Source: Euonymus europaeus
Lineage: Eukaryota > Streptophyta > Magnoliopsida > Celastrales > Celastraceae
Assembly (NCBI GenBank): GCA_963580455.1
Contig: OY756970.1
Location: 17,484,001 to 17,548,000, forward strand
Length of the DNA: 64,000 nt
Reading direction: 5' to 3'
The notes below the pieces were generated by a model. It worked only from the letters and a program-made list of their open reading frames with translations, had not been told where the DNA came from and ran no database searches. This document shows, in pieces, positions 1 to 10,666 of the stretch; the first letter of the stretch is position 1; each line of letters starts with the position of its first letter. The translations under genes and the position numbers were made by a program.

Positions 1-853
1 TATTCGGAGATATTGAGTATGAGCAAAGCAGAGACAGAGCAAGACACCCAAGATCTTCAAATGGGCAAAGTGATTGCTTTTACGAGTTCTAGTCTGGTAT
101 ACATGACACTGGTTTAATAAAATAAATAACAAAAACACCAAATGAAATATGTGTTCTGTTGCAGGCATTCATACGAATTGGCAAAATCGAGCTTTTCAAA
201 AAGCATGTGACTGACAAAGTGATGGACGTTCGTGATAAGTACAGGTACCTCTTATTCCCCATACATGCAAAATGTGACAAACTTGTTGCGGATCATTGGA
301 CATTGCTAGTACATGACACATGGGATGGATTGTGGACTCATTACAATTCATTGCTGCCAAGGATTAAAACTGCAAGAGATCCTTACTCAAAAGATGCAAA
401 TGAATTTGTAAGAACACTATCCCATCTGTTATTAACATAATTTCATAGAGTCCAATTATCTTCATAAATTATCTTCCCCCTACAGATAAAGTGCTACAAC
501 AAAATGATGCCAGAACACCTCAGATGCGAACCAAAATGCAATATCACATTCCTTGAGTCGCCACAACAGGCTCCTGGAAGGTAATATACTGAGCATAATT
601 AAGCAGAACTATAATTACCAATACATATGTGTAATGCTGTTCATTATGAATGAACAGTTTGGACTGCGGGGTAATTGTCATGTTCATCATGGACCACATA
701 TTCAGCAGACTCCCCATCCCAAAGAATATATCAGCAGATGACATTGCAAGCTTCAGATCTGATGTACTGCATGACTTTCTGAGTGACGGCCGTCGTTCGT
801 GGGACGAAAAAGTTTCGATGGCTAGAACAATGTTAGCAAGTAGCTCCAAATGA
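1..853 (+). CDS. Ulp1/SENP-type C48 cysteine protease, C-terminal part (5' end outside the window)
   Basis: Four exons read in one frame: <1-96, 165-407, 486-580 and 658-853 (630 nt; stop TGA at 851-853). All introns are GT-AG. The peptide shows the Ulp1 fold's catalytic landmarks. HWTLLV in exon 2 supplies the His and VHDTWDG the Asp. DCGVIVMF at the start of the last exon supplies the Cys, preceded by the usual glutamine/proline-rich stretch. Proteins of this family remove SUMO from targets. In plants many Ulp1 domains are carried by Mutator-like elements rather than being host deSUMOylases. It converges on the FAR1/MULE-like gene at 1,383-4,192, and short repeats next to its stop resemble repeats inside that gene, so both may belong to one element. 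The N-terminus is missing, so intactness cannot be judged. Confidence 0.72.
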
Positions 854-939
854 CTGTTGAAATTGAAAAACTTGATTTTGTAATGTTTGTTAGTACACAC
901 AAATGTATTTTGGTCGGAGATATCTGTGTGGAAGACGTA

Positions 940-1085
940 ACATAAGCATATGGGTTTCCAGGATCTATTGATATTAACTAGTGGAATAGACGAATTTATT
1001 GATAATACTTCAAATAAAATAACATAAGCATATGGGTTTCCTGGTTCCATTGATTTTAAATAGTGGAATAGTCTAATTCCATTGT
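940..1085. repeat. two diverged tandem copies of a ~75-bp unit downstream of the Ulp1-like gene
   Basis: A block beginning with 'taagcatatgggtttcc' occurs at about 943 and again at about 1,023. Each is followed by a 'tctattgat / tccattgat' core and 'agtggaatag'. The core TTCCATTGATTTTAAA matches the palindromic units in the intron at 2,446-2,562. No gene is visible between 854 and 1,382 apart from these repeats. Confidence 0.55.
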
Positions 1086-1382
1086 ATAAAATCACTGGAC
1101 CAAAGGAAACATGCAATGTCATTTATAAGTAGCTGCCTCTGCAAATGACCATTAATCTTGCATTAAACAGATCATGCAACAATCTCGTTCATCAAAGTCA
1201 TTACATACCAATCAATGAAGCATAAAAACAATATAAAACATTACATTTTTTAGAAGATTAAAATGCACAATTGTTATACATCATAAGCCGTAGGAAATAC
1301 AAATTCGTAACATAATCCGACAAAAGTACTGGAAATGTTGAGAATTAATTCGTCCGTCATCCACCTGAGTGCCATATCATCA

Positions 1383-4192
1383 TCATTCCTGAAAAAAAAG
1401 GATCATTAATTAAAAATAGTTAAATGAAATTAATATAGTTGGATGAAATTACATTGTATTAAACTGTAAACATATTTAAAATTTAATATATACCGATATA
1501 TCGTCAAGGCCTATAGATTTATCTGTCATTGATGTGTTATCCTCTACATGACATTTGCCACCTCGTTTCCGCTTAAATATTTGTTCCTTCCTAACACAAC
1601 GAGGACGCCCCTTTGAACGTTTGATTAGTGGATCCTTCTCATTTGAACCTGACATTAAACAATCGGCTGTTACTTGTGAAATTATCTTATTTTCATTCTC
1701 CAGCCAAGCTCTCACTGATTTGTACTTCGATTCGGTTGTTGCAGCCATGTCCGCAACCTTACTAAATAATGTACAAAGCTCATCATATCGACGCTGCTCT
1801 GTTGTCGCGATCCATCCATCGTAATTAATCTTCACTCGAGAATGGCATCTCCTCAAATCTTTCCTCCACCTATCAAATACGTACTTCTCTGGAAGCAAAT
1901 AATGACCCATGCGAACCAGCACCACAATGGCATGCCTACATATCATTCCTCTGAATTCGAAATTGCAGCACACACAATTGACTGACAAAATGGCTTCCTC
2001 GAACAAAACCTTAAATACAACTTTCTTCCTACAATTCTCCCCATATTCAATGTCTTCCTCTACATTGAAAACTCTAAAATGAGCAATGGGCTCAACAGAC
2101 AGAATCCCACAATAAACCATCCCACACAGCTCTTTCTGGAACTCCTTGAACTTCGATTCAGTATATAATTTCTGAATTTGTTTTTCCATCTCGAAAGATG
2201 TCACCCATTGCAGCTGCTTGTTAAAAGAATTAAAATCAGCAAGACTTTCTTTCTCAACCTTATCCCTCAATGCGTTGTTGTATTGCTCAACAAATTGCTT
2301 TAATGTTGTCTTCGAGTGCACATATCCGTCAAAAAATGCATTAATACTCTCGCTCCTCTGAGTTGTTGACATCCCTGAAAACATCACAACCGGATGAACG
2401 ATCAATCATTTTTGATAGTCACAATTAAACAACGAAGCATGCATTATTCCATTGTTTTTAACAATGGAATAATAGGTTCCATTGATTAAAATCAATGGAA
2501 TAATAGGTTCCATTGATTTTAAACAATGGAATTGTTAATCCCATTCTTTAAAATTAATGGAATCTTCAAATACAAACAAACTGTGTAATGACATTACATA
2601 CCTGCCCAAAAAGTTTTCTTCAGATATATAGGAACCCACTTGACCCTATCAGAATACAAATTGTTCAACCAACTATTATTTTCTAGCTTATATGTTGAAA
2701 CCATCAAATTCCATCCGTCTTCAAACTCATCAATAGTATGTGAATCGAAAACAACATTCCCCATTGCAGCCGTTATTTGATTGTACTCCTTGAATGAACC
2801 AAGCTTCTCAGGAACCTTTTTCAGAATATGCCATAAACACCACCTATGCCTAGCATTAGGAAAAACTATTTGAATTGCATTCTGCATAGCTCTATCTTGA
2901 TCTGTTATTATTCCATGTGGAGCAACCCCATACATACACGTAAGCCATGTTGTAAACAACCAAGTAAATGTCTCTGTAGTTTCATTAGACACCAAACCAC
3001 ACCCAAGTAGTATGGATTGGCCGTGATGATTTACTCCGACAAAAGGAGCAAAAGGCATGTCATACTTATTTGTCAAATAAGTAGTATCAAAGGTAATAAC
3101 ATCACCAAACTCACGGGCAGCAGCTCTGCTACGAGGATCAGCCCAAAAAACACTCATTAACCTCCCCTCCTCATCCCAATCTATCAAAGAAAAAAAACCC
3201 TCATTTTTAGACTGCATCTTAGCAAAATAATTTTGTATCGCACTAGCATCACCCATACCCATCCTCATCTGTCTGACTTTGGCAATGAGATTACGAGTGT
3301 CCTTCTGCAAGAAAGTTAATTTTTCATGACCTCCTGCAGCAATAACCTGTGCACTATGACTCTTATTTGGCCTAATCCCAGCTATGTCGTTTATAATTAG
3401 CTGCCTCTGCACATGAGCATTAATCTTCCTATTACAAATGAAAAACCTAGATTTGCTAGGGCTTAAAGGATGATTGTGTTCGTCCTCAAATATAGTAATC
3501 TCCCATTTATCCCCCATAACTGCACGACATCTTACCCTAGCATAACATCCAATTTTCTGAGACGAACGATGGTTTCTAACATTCTTCGACCGGCTAATTA
3601 GGTTGCCTGAAATAAAAAATCAGTACATCAAACATCCCAAAAGAATTATAGTTTTAGCTGCCTACTCAAACAGATGACCTATTACATTGGGATATTCAGT
3701 TGAATAATTAACCACAATTATTAAAACTAATGGATTACACATTGACTAAGATTTAGCATTATATTCTAAAATGAATATTTCCACAGACCTGCTCTTGCGC
3801 AAGTAAATGTCACAAACTTGCAGTTCCCATCCTTATCCTTATTTGATGTTCTGCGCTTCACCGGGAAACCATTGAGCTCCCCATGTTTCTTGTACAACTC
3901 AAAAATTTCAACTTCACTCTCAAAAACCATTCCAACAGCAAGAGTAATATCTTCGAATTCATCGACGTCGTCATCAGTATAATTCACAACCAGAGGAGGA
4001 CTATGGTAATCCAGCCCATTACAACAATCGATTATGTCTATCCTGAAAATAAAAAATTAAAAAAAAACAAAATCACCGTGTGAGTTCATAGACAAAGATA
4101 ACACACAGAAAACTCTTTACACATCATTCGAACAAAAAATCGTTCAACAAAAACATAAAATCTTTAAAACAACATGAATACCCATCTGCCAT
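1383..4192 (-). CDS. FAR1-RELATED SEQUENCE-like protein / MULE-type transposase, apparently complete
   Basis: Five exons on the minus strand: 4192-4182, 4042-3789, 3606-2602, 2374-1494 and 1388-1383. They give 718 aa with no internal stop. Order of domains: FAR1 DNA-binding domain (about residues 40-135, with CARAG, GCYARVRC and DEHNHPL); MULE transposase core (ITFDTTY, Asp near 262; ITDQDRA, Asp near 324; RWCLWHILKK); and a SWIM zinc finger (CVCC near 557, CRH near 570). FHY3/FAR1 proteins are light-signalling transcription factors derived from Mutator transposases, and both kinds share this layout. I cannot tell host gene from transposase by sequence alone. The tiny first exon (ATGGCAGATGG) and the last exon (GAATGA) rest on splice signals only; the reading frame could instead end at 1,476. 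Confidence 0.75.
2446..2562. repeat. array of palindromic ~31-bp units in intron 3 of the FRS-like gene
   Basis: Three to four head-to-tail units, each an inverted repeat of the form TTCCATTGAT...ATCAATGGAA followed by 'taatag'. Every unit can fold on itself. The same core is found at 1,044-1,085 beside the Ulp1-like gene. Confidence 0.6.
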
Positions 4193-4683
4193 TGTCGAGA
4201 TGCCGGATCTGTATGAATCTAGGAATGACAACTAATAGTGTACGAAGCTTGAAGGAGGAGGCGGAGACAAAGACACCAATAGTGTACGAAGCTTGAAGGA
4301 GGAGGCTAACTGGAGCTCGCAATTTCGTAAATATGGAGTTAATATCGATTTCAGACAGAGAGAAGGAGGCGGATCTAGAGCTCGCAATTTCATAAATGCA
4401 GGAGAAAGATATGAGTAATAATAGACATAAAAGCTGGGTTTTTCAAAATTCAAAAACAGACCTAAAAAAGTCATATAAGTCAACAATATCAACTGAGCCA
4501 GTGATGTGTCACTGCCACCTCAGATTCAGTCAATATGGGCTACCATGGACTATTTAAGAATGGGCTACATATCATTTTTGTTTGTTATTAGCTATTGCTA
4601 GTTCTTCCAACAAAAATTCAAAACGTTCGTCTCTCTCACGTATTCAGCTCTGCTAGATCAAACGATTTCGTGCTTAATCGCTA
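4193..4683. promoter_or_regulatory. shared upstream region between divergent FRS-like and SH3P genes
   Basis: About 490 bp separate the two start codons, so both promoters and 5' UTRs must lie here. The first part holds two direct repeats: 'aatagtgtacgaagcttgaa' at about 4,236 and 4,278, and 'gctcgcaattt' at about 4,315 and 4,381. The part before 4,684 is CT-rich, as expected of a plant 5' UTR. No TATA box was assigned with confidence. Confidence 0.45.
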
Positions 4684-7600
4684 ATGGAGGCGATTAGAAA
4701 GCAAGCGACGAAGCTCAGGGAGCAGGTCGCCAGGCAACAACAGGTTCTCTCTTTGTATTCTCTCCTCTCTCTTGAAGACAGAGAACCCTAATTTTTTTAT
4801 CAAGAAGCAGATCTAATACCGTTTGTTGACATCGTTGATCTATACAAATCTGTTGAGATATCAACTTGTTGATTTTATTGTTTTCTCCAATCTCCGATTT
4901 CTTTCTCTTGCGACTCTCCGCGTTTGACTACATCTATTTCAATCAGAGATTTTCTGCTTGTATGCATTTTTGTCAATCTTTCTTTAATTGGAAGAGCTCT
5001 TGGTAGCTATTTGATTGCTATAACCGGGCTTTTCAGTTTTGTCGTTTCAATTTGGTGGAAATGCCTCTTCCTGTTTTAAATTGGATTCGCGGTCATTTGT
5101 AGAATAATATCTAGTTTTAGATCTGTTAGTTTGTTGAAATTTGAATGTGAATGTTGACTGGTTGGACGCATTAATGTTGTCAACAGATGCTCAATTATCA
5201 TATTTGGCAAGCAAAATATATGTTTGATGTGTGCAGGGAATTTGGGAGGAACGTAATTTTGTGCATTATAGCTTTAATGGAAATTGGGAAGTGAATGGCT
5301 TGATTTTGCATTGAACTCCGATGGGAATAAAAAAGCCATGGCTTCATCATAGTGGTATTATTTATGAAAGTGGAAGGAATTACTATTTCAAGAGGGCTCA
5401 AGATTTTCACTGCTACCTATATCTCTCGAATTCAAAAAATTTTATGTGTAAATTGTAATTGTTTTAGGATATCATTCGCAATTTACTTGATTACTTCAAA
5501 AGTCATTCTGAAAAAAGTTTGTAAACTTAGGCGGTGTTCAAACAATTTGGAGGTGGAGGTTATGGAGGTTCAGATAATATGATTGCTGATGAGGCAGAAC
5601 TCCATCATCATCAGAAACTTGAGAAGTTATACATATCAACACGTGCTGGCAAGGTTGTTTATCCATCTGAGGTCTGTCTGTTTGTCTGTTAGTTATCTTC
5701 TTCAACTGACTATGCTTTGTTTTCATTTTTAGCACTTCCAAAGGGATATTGTTCGAGGTGTTGAGGGATATATTGTGACTGGGTCCAAACAAGTTGAAAT
5801 AGGTGAGTTTGCCTTGATGTCATTGTTTTTTATTCATCCAGTCTCAATGTTGTTACTCCTTTTTTTTTAATTTTTATTTTGGACGGACCTTGGTCAACAG
5901 GAACAAAGTTATCGGAGGATAGCAGAAAATATGGTTCTGAAAATACATGTACCAGTGGTAATACGTTATCTAAAGCTGCATTGAATTATGGTCTTGCTCG
6001 TGCTCAAATGGAGAAGGAGCGTGGGAATCTATTGAAAGGTCTTGGTACACAGGTTTGACCTAAAAATTCTATTTTTACCAGAATATGAATTCAATATCTA
6101 GATGGCATGATGTGTATCTCTTCCTTTTTATTCTACGATGCACAATTCTCTAGCATTTACTAGATGACTCTTCAACCATTTCGTACAAGGTTTTCTACAA
6201 AATATGTATTTGAGTCGCTCTTATCATTATATCGATCCAGATTGATGGTTATGCCTCACTTTCTTCAAAGACAAACCTCTCACTAGCTTGTTACACTCGA
6301 AACATAAGTTTTTTCTCTAACTTTGTTTGACATCATGTTGTTAATACTTAATTGCCCTTGACTTGTACTGAAGTACTTAACCACTATAATGATTTTAAAA
6401 TTTATAATTAAATTAGTAATCTTATAAGTGGGTTGTGTTCTATCTGCCAGAACTAATCATTCTACATTTTGGCCTCATCCTTATCTTTGGTGCTTTGACC
6501 CTTTTTCAGGAATTATCACTGGCTATTGGGTCTCATGTTTAGTTGCGAAATTCATTTGGTCTATTCCAACTTTTAAGGGTAGAAAAATGAAGAGATGGAC
6601 ATTAGAAAGTAGATGTCACCTTGTTACTTATAAAAAATTCTTGGTCAGGTTAAATCTACAATTATGTTGCTGTGAGAATTGGGTGGAAATGATTTAGTAA
6701 CTTGTTTCCGAGTATTTAGCACACTGAGTTGCACTTCTCCTCCATGTTGCCTAGGCCATTAGGGCAATGGGTCCTACCTATCCCAACATAGGGGGGAAAA
6801 AAAAAAAAAGGAGATTGATTATAAAAGCAGAATTAATAGGTGACAATGATTGACTAGTTTTTTTTCAAGTATCAAGCATAGTGAAATGAACTTCCCACCC
6901 ACACTTCCTATGAGCTGTCAAGGTCACATGTCCTTGCTTAAGGTTAGGATTCAAGGAGAGGGGAAGATGAGAGTGGTTGTATGAGATGTCTTCACATTTT
7001 CTATAAGAAACACCAATTCTTTTCACACTCAAAAGTTCAGAATTGGATCCATGCCCTTTTCCAATTTGAAAAGGTCTAACCATTTATACTGAACTTGGCG
7101 TTGAATTTCTGTTGGTTATATTCTTGAAGACATTTTCTCGATGTATACTCCAGCATTTGTTTATGATATCCTGTAAATGTTACTTGTCTTATATATGTGG
7201 TTGATTAGCAATGGATTCTTCTTGTTAGGTTGCCGAACCATTAAGAGCTATGGTGGTGGGAGCTCCACTGGAGGATGCTCGTCATCTTGCTCAACGATAT
7301 GACAGAATGAGACAAGAAGCAGAGGCTCAGGTATTCCCAAGACGGGTTTTTTACTTGGCTCCTTGATGGTTCTTGGATTTAACACCTTGGATTACGAGTT
7401 ATTTTTCTTGGAAAATTTGCTCTCTTATTTTATTTTATTTTTACAATTTGGGCTTTACTGGAAAGATGTCTACATGTAAACATGTGACCCAGTATAGAGT
7501 TGCATGGGTAGAACCTCTAGATCACAAGTTCAATTCCTAAAACAATCTTTCCACATATTACGTGAGAGGAAGGTCTGCGTACATTATGTTTGTCTTCGAA

Positions 7601-8813
7601 TATGCCCACTGCGGGAGCCTTGCGTGCAAGAGTTATTTACCTTTTATTGGATAGATGTTTAGCAGTTTACTCCTTTTTATGTCTAAGATCCTATTTGCGG
7701 AATTGCTTGATTGCCTAACATTATGATTTTGAAGGCCTAGTTGATAATCTCCTAACAAGAATGCAACCCTTAACAACTAGACAGGCAATTGAAGTTTCCA
7801 AGCGCCAAGCTAAAGTGAGAGAGACACAAGGCAATGCTGAGAATGTCATAAAATTGGAAAGTGCAGAAGCAAAGCTTCAAGATTTGAAAACCAACATGCA
7901 AGTGTTGGGAAAGGAAGCTGCTGCAGCGATGGCTGCTGTTGAAGCACAACAACAGAGGTTGACTCTCCAGCGTCTCATAGCTATGGTATATTAATTTTCT
8001 TTCCGTAAATTCTATTCGATTCTTAATGGTATGTTGATATCAAGTTGAGACTCATTTTTTTCTGCACTTTTTAATTATTTATTTTAGGTTGAAGGAGAAC
8101 GTACTTACCATCAGAGAGTTCTTCAGATACTTGACCAGCTTGAAGGCGAGGTAGGAAACCGTTTTATATTGATCACTTCATCAAGTTTTGCAGTCATTAC
8201 ATCTAAAAATTACAATGGCGTGGCACATAGCATCAATTTATGACTGATGTATCTGTAATCTGTCCTTGTAATAGATGGTATCAGAGCGCCATCGAATTGA
8301 AGCATCTCCTAGCCCAACTGTTGAGAATAACATGCCGCCACCACCACCACCTTATGAAGAAGTTAATGGTGTCTATGCTTCTCAAACACATAATGGGTCT
8401 GTCGACGGCATGGGATACTTCTTAGGGGAGGTTAGCAACTAAGCTGGGTCTTTTTTGTAGCAAATGATTGGTACTGATAAAGGCAACTACTGATAATATT
8501 ATCGTTTGACGCTCTGTTGCAGGTTATGAATTCATATCAAGCTGAATCTGACGTGGAGCTGTCACTGTCTGTTGGTGATTATGTTGTTGTGCGGAAGGTC
8601 TTACCTCATTTGAACTCGTGACTTACATTTTCCACTGCGATATTTTTTGTGCATTTTGTTTTTTATCTACAAACTCAACGATTGCATTCTTGATAGGTGA
8701 CAAATAATGGCTGGGCTGAAGGAGAATGTAAAGGGAAAGCTGGTTGGTTCCCATTCGGATATATCGAGAGACGAGACCGGGTTCTTGCCAGCAAAGTGGC
8801 TGAAGTGTACTGA
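4684..8813 (+). CDS. SH3P2-like: SH3 domain-containing protein with BAR domain (SH3P2/SH3P3 type)
   Basis: Ten exons: 4684-4743, 5531-5671, 5733-5802, 5901-6052, 7229-7330, 7785-7985, 8088-8150, 8275-8430, 8523-8597 and 8697-8813. All are GT-AG and give 378 aa. The N-terminus MEAIRKQATKLREQVARQQ and the following VFKQFGGGG are signatures of the plant SH3P family. The helical middle (to about residue 260) is the membrane-bending BAR domain. A PPPPPPYEE linker and a C-terminal SH3 domain (ALYDF-like start, then DYVVVRK, NNGWAEGE, AGWFPFGYIE) follow. Arabidopsis SH3P2 binds phosphoinositides, clathrin/dynamin machinery and ATG8, acting in cell-plate formation, endocytosis and autophagosome formation. 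No frame damage is seen. It faces the squalene synthase gene tail to tail, 1.85 kb away. Confidence 0.9.
7475..7650 (+). mobile_element. diverged Au-type SINE remnant in intron 5 of the SH3P gene
   Basis: Contains a degenerate RNA polymerase III B box ('gttcaattcc' at about 7,529), then 'aaggtctgcgtaca' and 'gcgggagccttgcgtgc'. This order and these words recall the body of the plant Au SINE family, from memory. The A-box side is weak and no target duplication was found, so it is an old copy. Confidence 0.5.
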
Positions 8814-10666
8814 ACTCTGTTACCGGGTTTTGGCTTCAGGGATTTTGTACGTGTGTATGTTTTTAACTTTAAGGTTCCGTAGGAGTGGATGTTGTCAAAG
8901 ATGAGTGGAGTTCCTGTCTCTATGGACTTTGATATGTTTTGTAGATTTGTGAAAATCTCCTCTTTGCAAAGAGAGTTGTTTCGTTTCTGTTCTTCTTTCA
9001 ATAGAAGGCCCTTGGCCTCCAGATCTGCCGTATTTGGAAACAGCTGAAAACCTCTTTGTATTGCTGAAGAATTTACTTCTTAAAAATGAGAGAGTTCGCC
9101 GGGAGCCCCTTCTAAAACTGAACACTCATGGAACGCTTTATCAAGCTGACCTTTACTACCCAAGATGGAACGAGGCACCGAAGATGCAGAATATGCCTTT
9201 TTCTCTAACCTCAATGTTATAGAAATGCCTTTCCTTGTATCATTTATTTGTTTTTTGGTGCAATGTTGTAATCTCTGACTCTGCTTAGTTATCGAATATT
9301 GCGACTGATGGCTTGTAAACAAATATTTGATGAGTGATCTTACATTAGTGAAGGCCCAGTTGAATTCCAACCATGAGTTACTATGTTGCGTCAGATTGTA
9401 AAGCATAGGGATTGTCTGGGAAGTAGATTTGATCGTTGGCCAAGTGGGGCCTGGCACTATGAGAGTCTTAGAAAAGGTTTTTCATGGACCGGGCTTGAGT
9501 TGTTCATTAGGCTCGAATTCTTTTTCATGGACCGCGCTTAGGATAAGCACAGTGAACTTTATTCCTAGTCGGCCCTCTTTGATTCTGGCCCGTTACATTA
9601 GGCAGGCCAAGTAAGATACGCTAGTCTCTCGTGCCCAAAACTTGCAGGCCCCGCTAGCCCAAACTCCTGCAATCACGGCCCATGATCAACTCTACTCCGA
9701 AGTCGCACATGGTAATTTTGTTAAAGAACTTCTGAACTTGTATAACAGAGCACAGAACGACAGCATCAAAATTGAGGCAGGCCGAGTCCGACACACTTGA
9801 GTTCTGGCCCAACACTAGTAGGCTTAGCCAACTAGCCAAGCCCAAACTTGTGCAATCCCGGCCTGGCCATTTTTCAGCTCTACTTCGACGTCGTAATTTT
9901 GTTGTTGAAATTCTGGACTTCTCTTATAGTCATCAAATTATTAGTTCTAACTTCTATTCTTGTGAGCTCTAAACTGTATTCGATATCCTCGAACATTTTT
10001 TAGAACCTATGACAAATCATAACCCTCTTGCCGGTTCCTCCAAGAAAATAAAGGACGGGACAAAAATATATGGGACAAAATGCCACATTTCATATCTTAA
10101 GATGCTATGACAAGGGAGACAACTCGTTTATTAGAAACCTTCAGAAGATCAATGGCAGATGGAGTATTGCGTAATACATAATACGAAAGAGAGGAACAGT
10201 TCTAAAATGCTTTACAAAAATTCAAATCGGCATTATTTTTATTATATGATCACAGCTAGACTAAGATCCATACCATAGTTCACTTTTGTCAGCTGCTAAT
10301 TAGATCTGTTCGGCCGATAAGAAGAGTTTGACTAAGGGCACACTTGGATATCACGAAGATGCTTTTCATGTCGGCTGTACAGTTCCTAGTTGTCATAACA
10401 TATGTTGAATATACATTCAACCATCGCCATTGTAAAAGTAGATACTCAAGCAGAACATAAGTATGTCCATTGGAAAAGGATTGGCATTAGCCATTCTAGT
10501 ATGACATCCGTGTCTACAAGAAACTTGGTGGCTGACGTCCTGCACGAAAGAAACATGAGCCCTCATTTTCAATTTTATTTTTGCCTATAATAGTCACTTG
10601 ACCAACCATTAACCTTCTGACAAAATTAATAATTTCAAAGCAAGACAAGAAAAAGAAAAACTTACC
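8814..10666. other. intergenic region between convergent SH3P and squalene synthase genes
   Basis: The first ~400 bp is probably the 3' UTR of the SH3P gene. Around 9,640-9,745 and 9,825-9,935 there is a diverged tandem duplication: both copies have 'gcccaaactt/gcccaaactc', '-gcaatc-cggcc' and 'ctctact(c/t)cga'. No convincing coding region was seen. Confidence 0.5.

Noticed and set aside
544..1122. 192-codon open frame on the minus strand
   Set aside because: It lies antisense to the last Ulp1 exons, which carry the recognisable catalytic motif; no known domain in the antisense reading.
2446..2562. CRISPR-like array (repeated ~31-bp units)
   Set aside because: The units are contiguous palindromes without unique spacers, in an intron of a plant nuclear gene.
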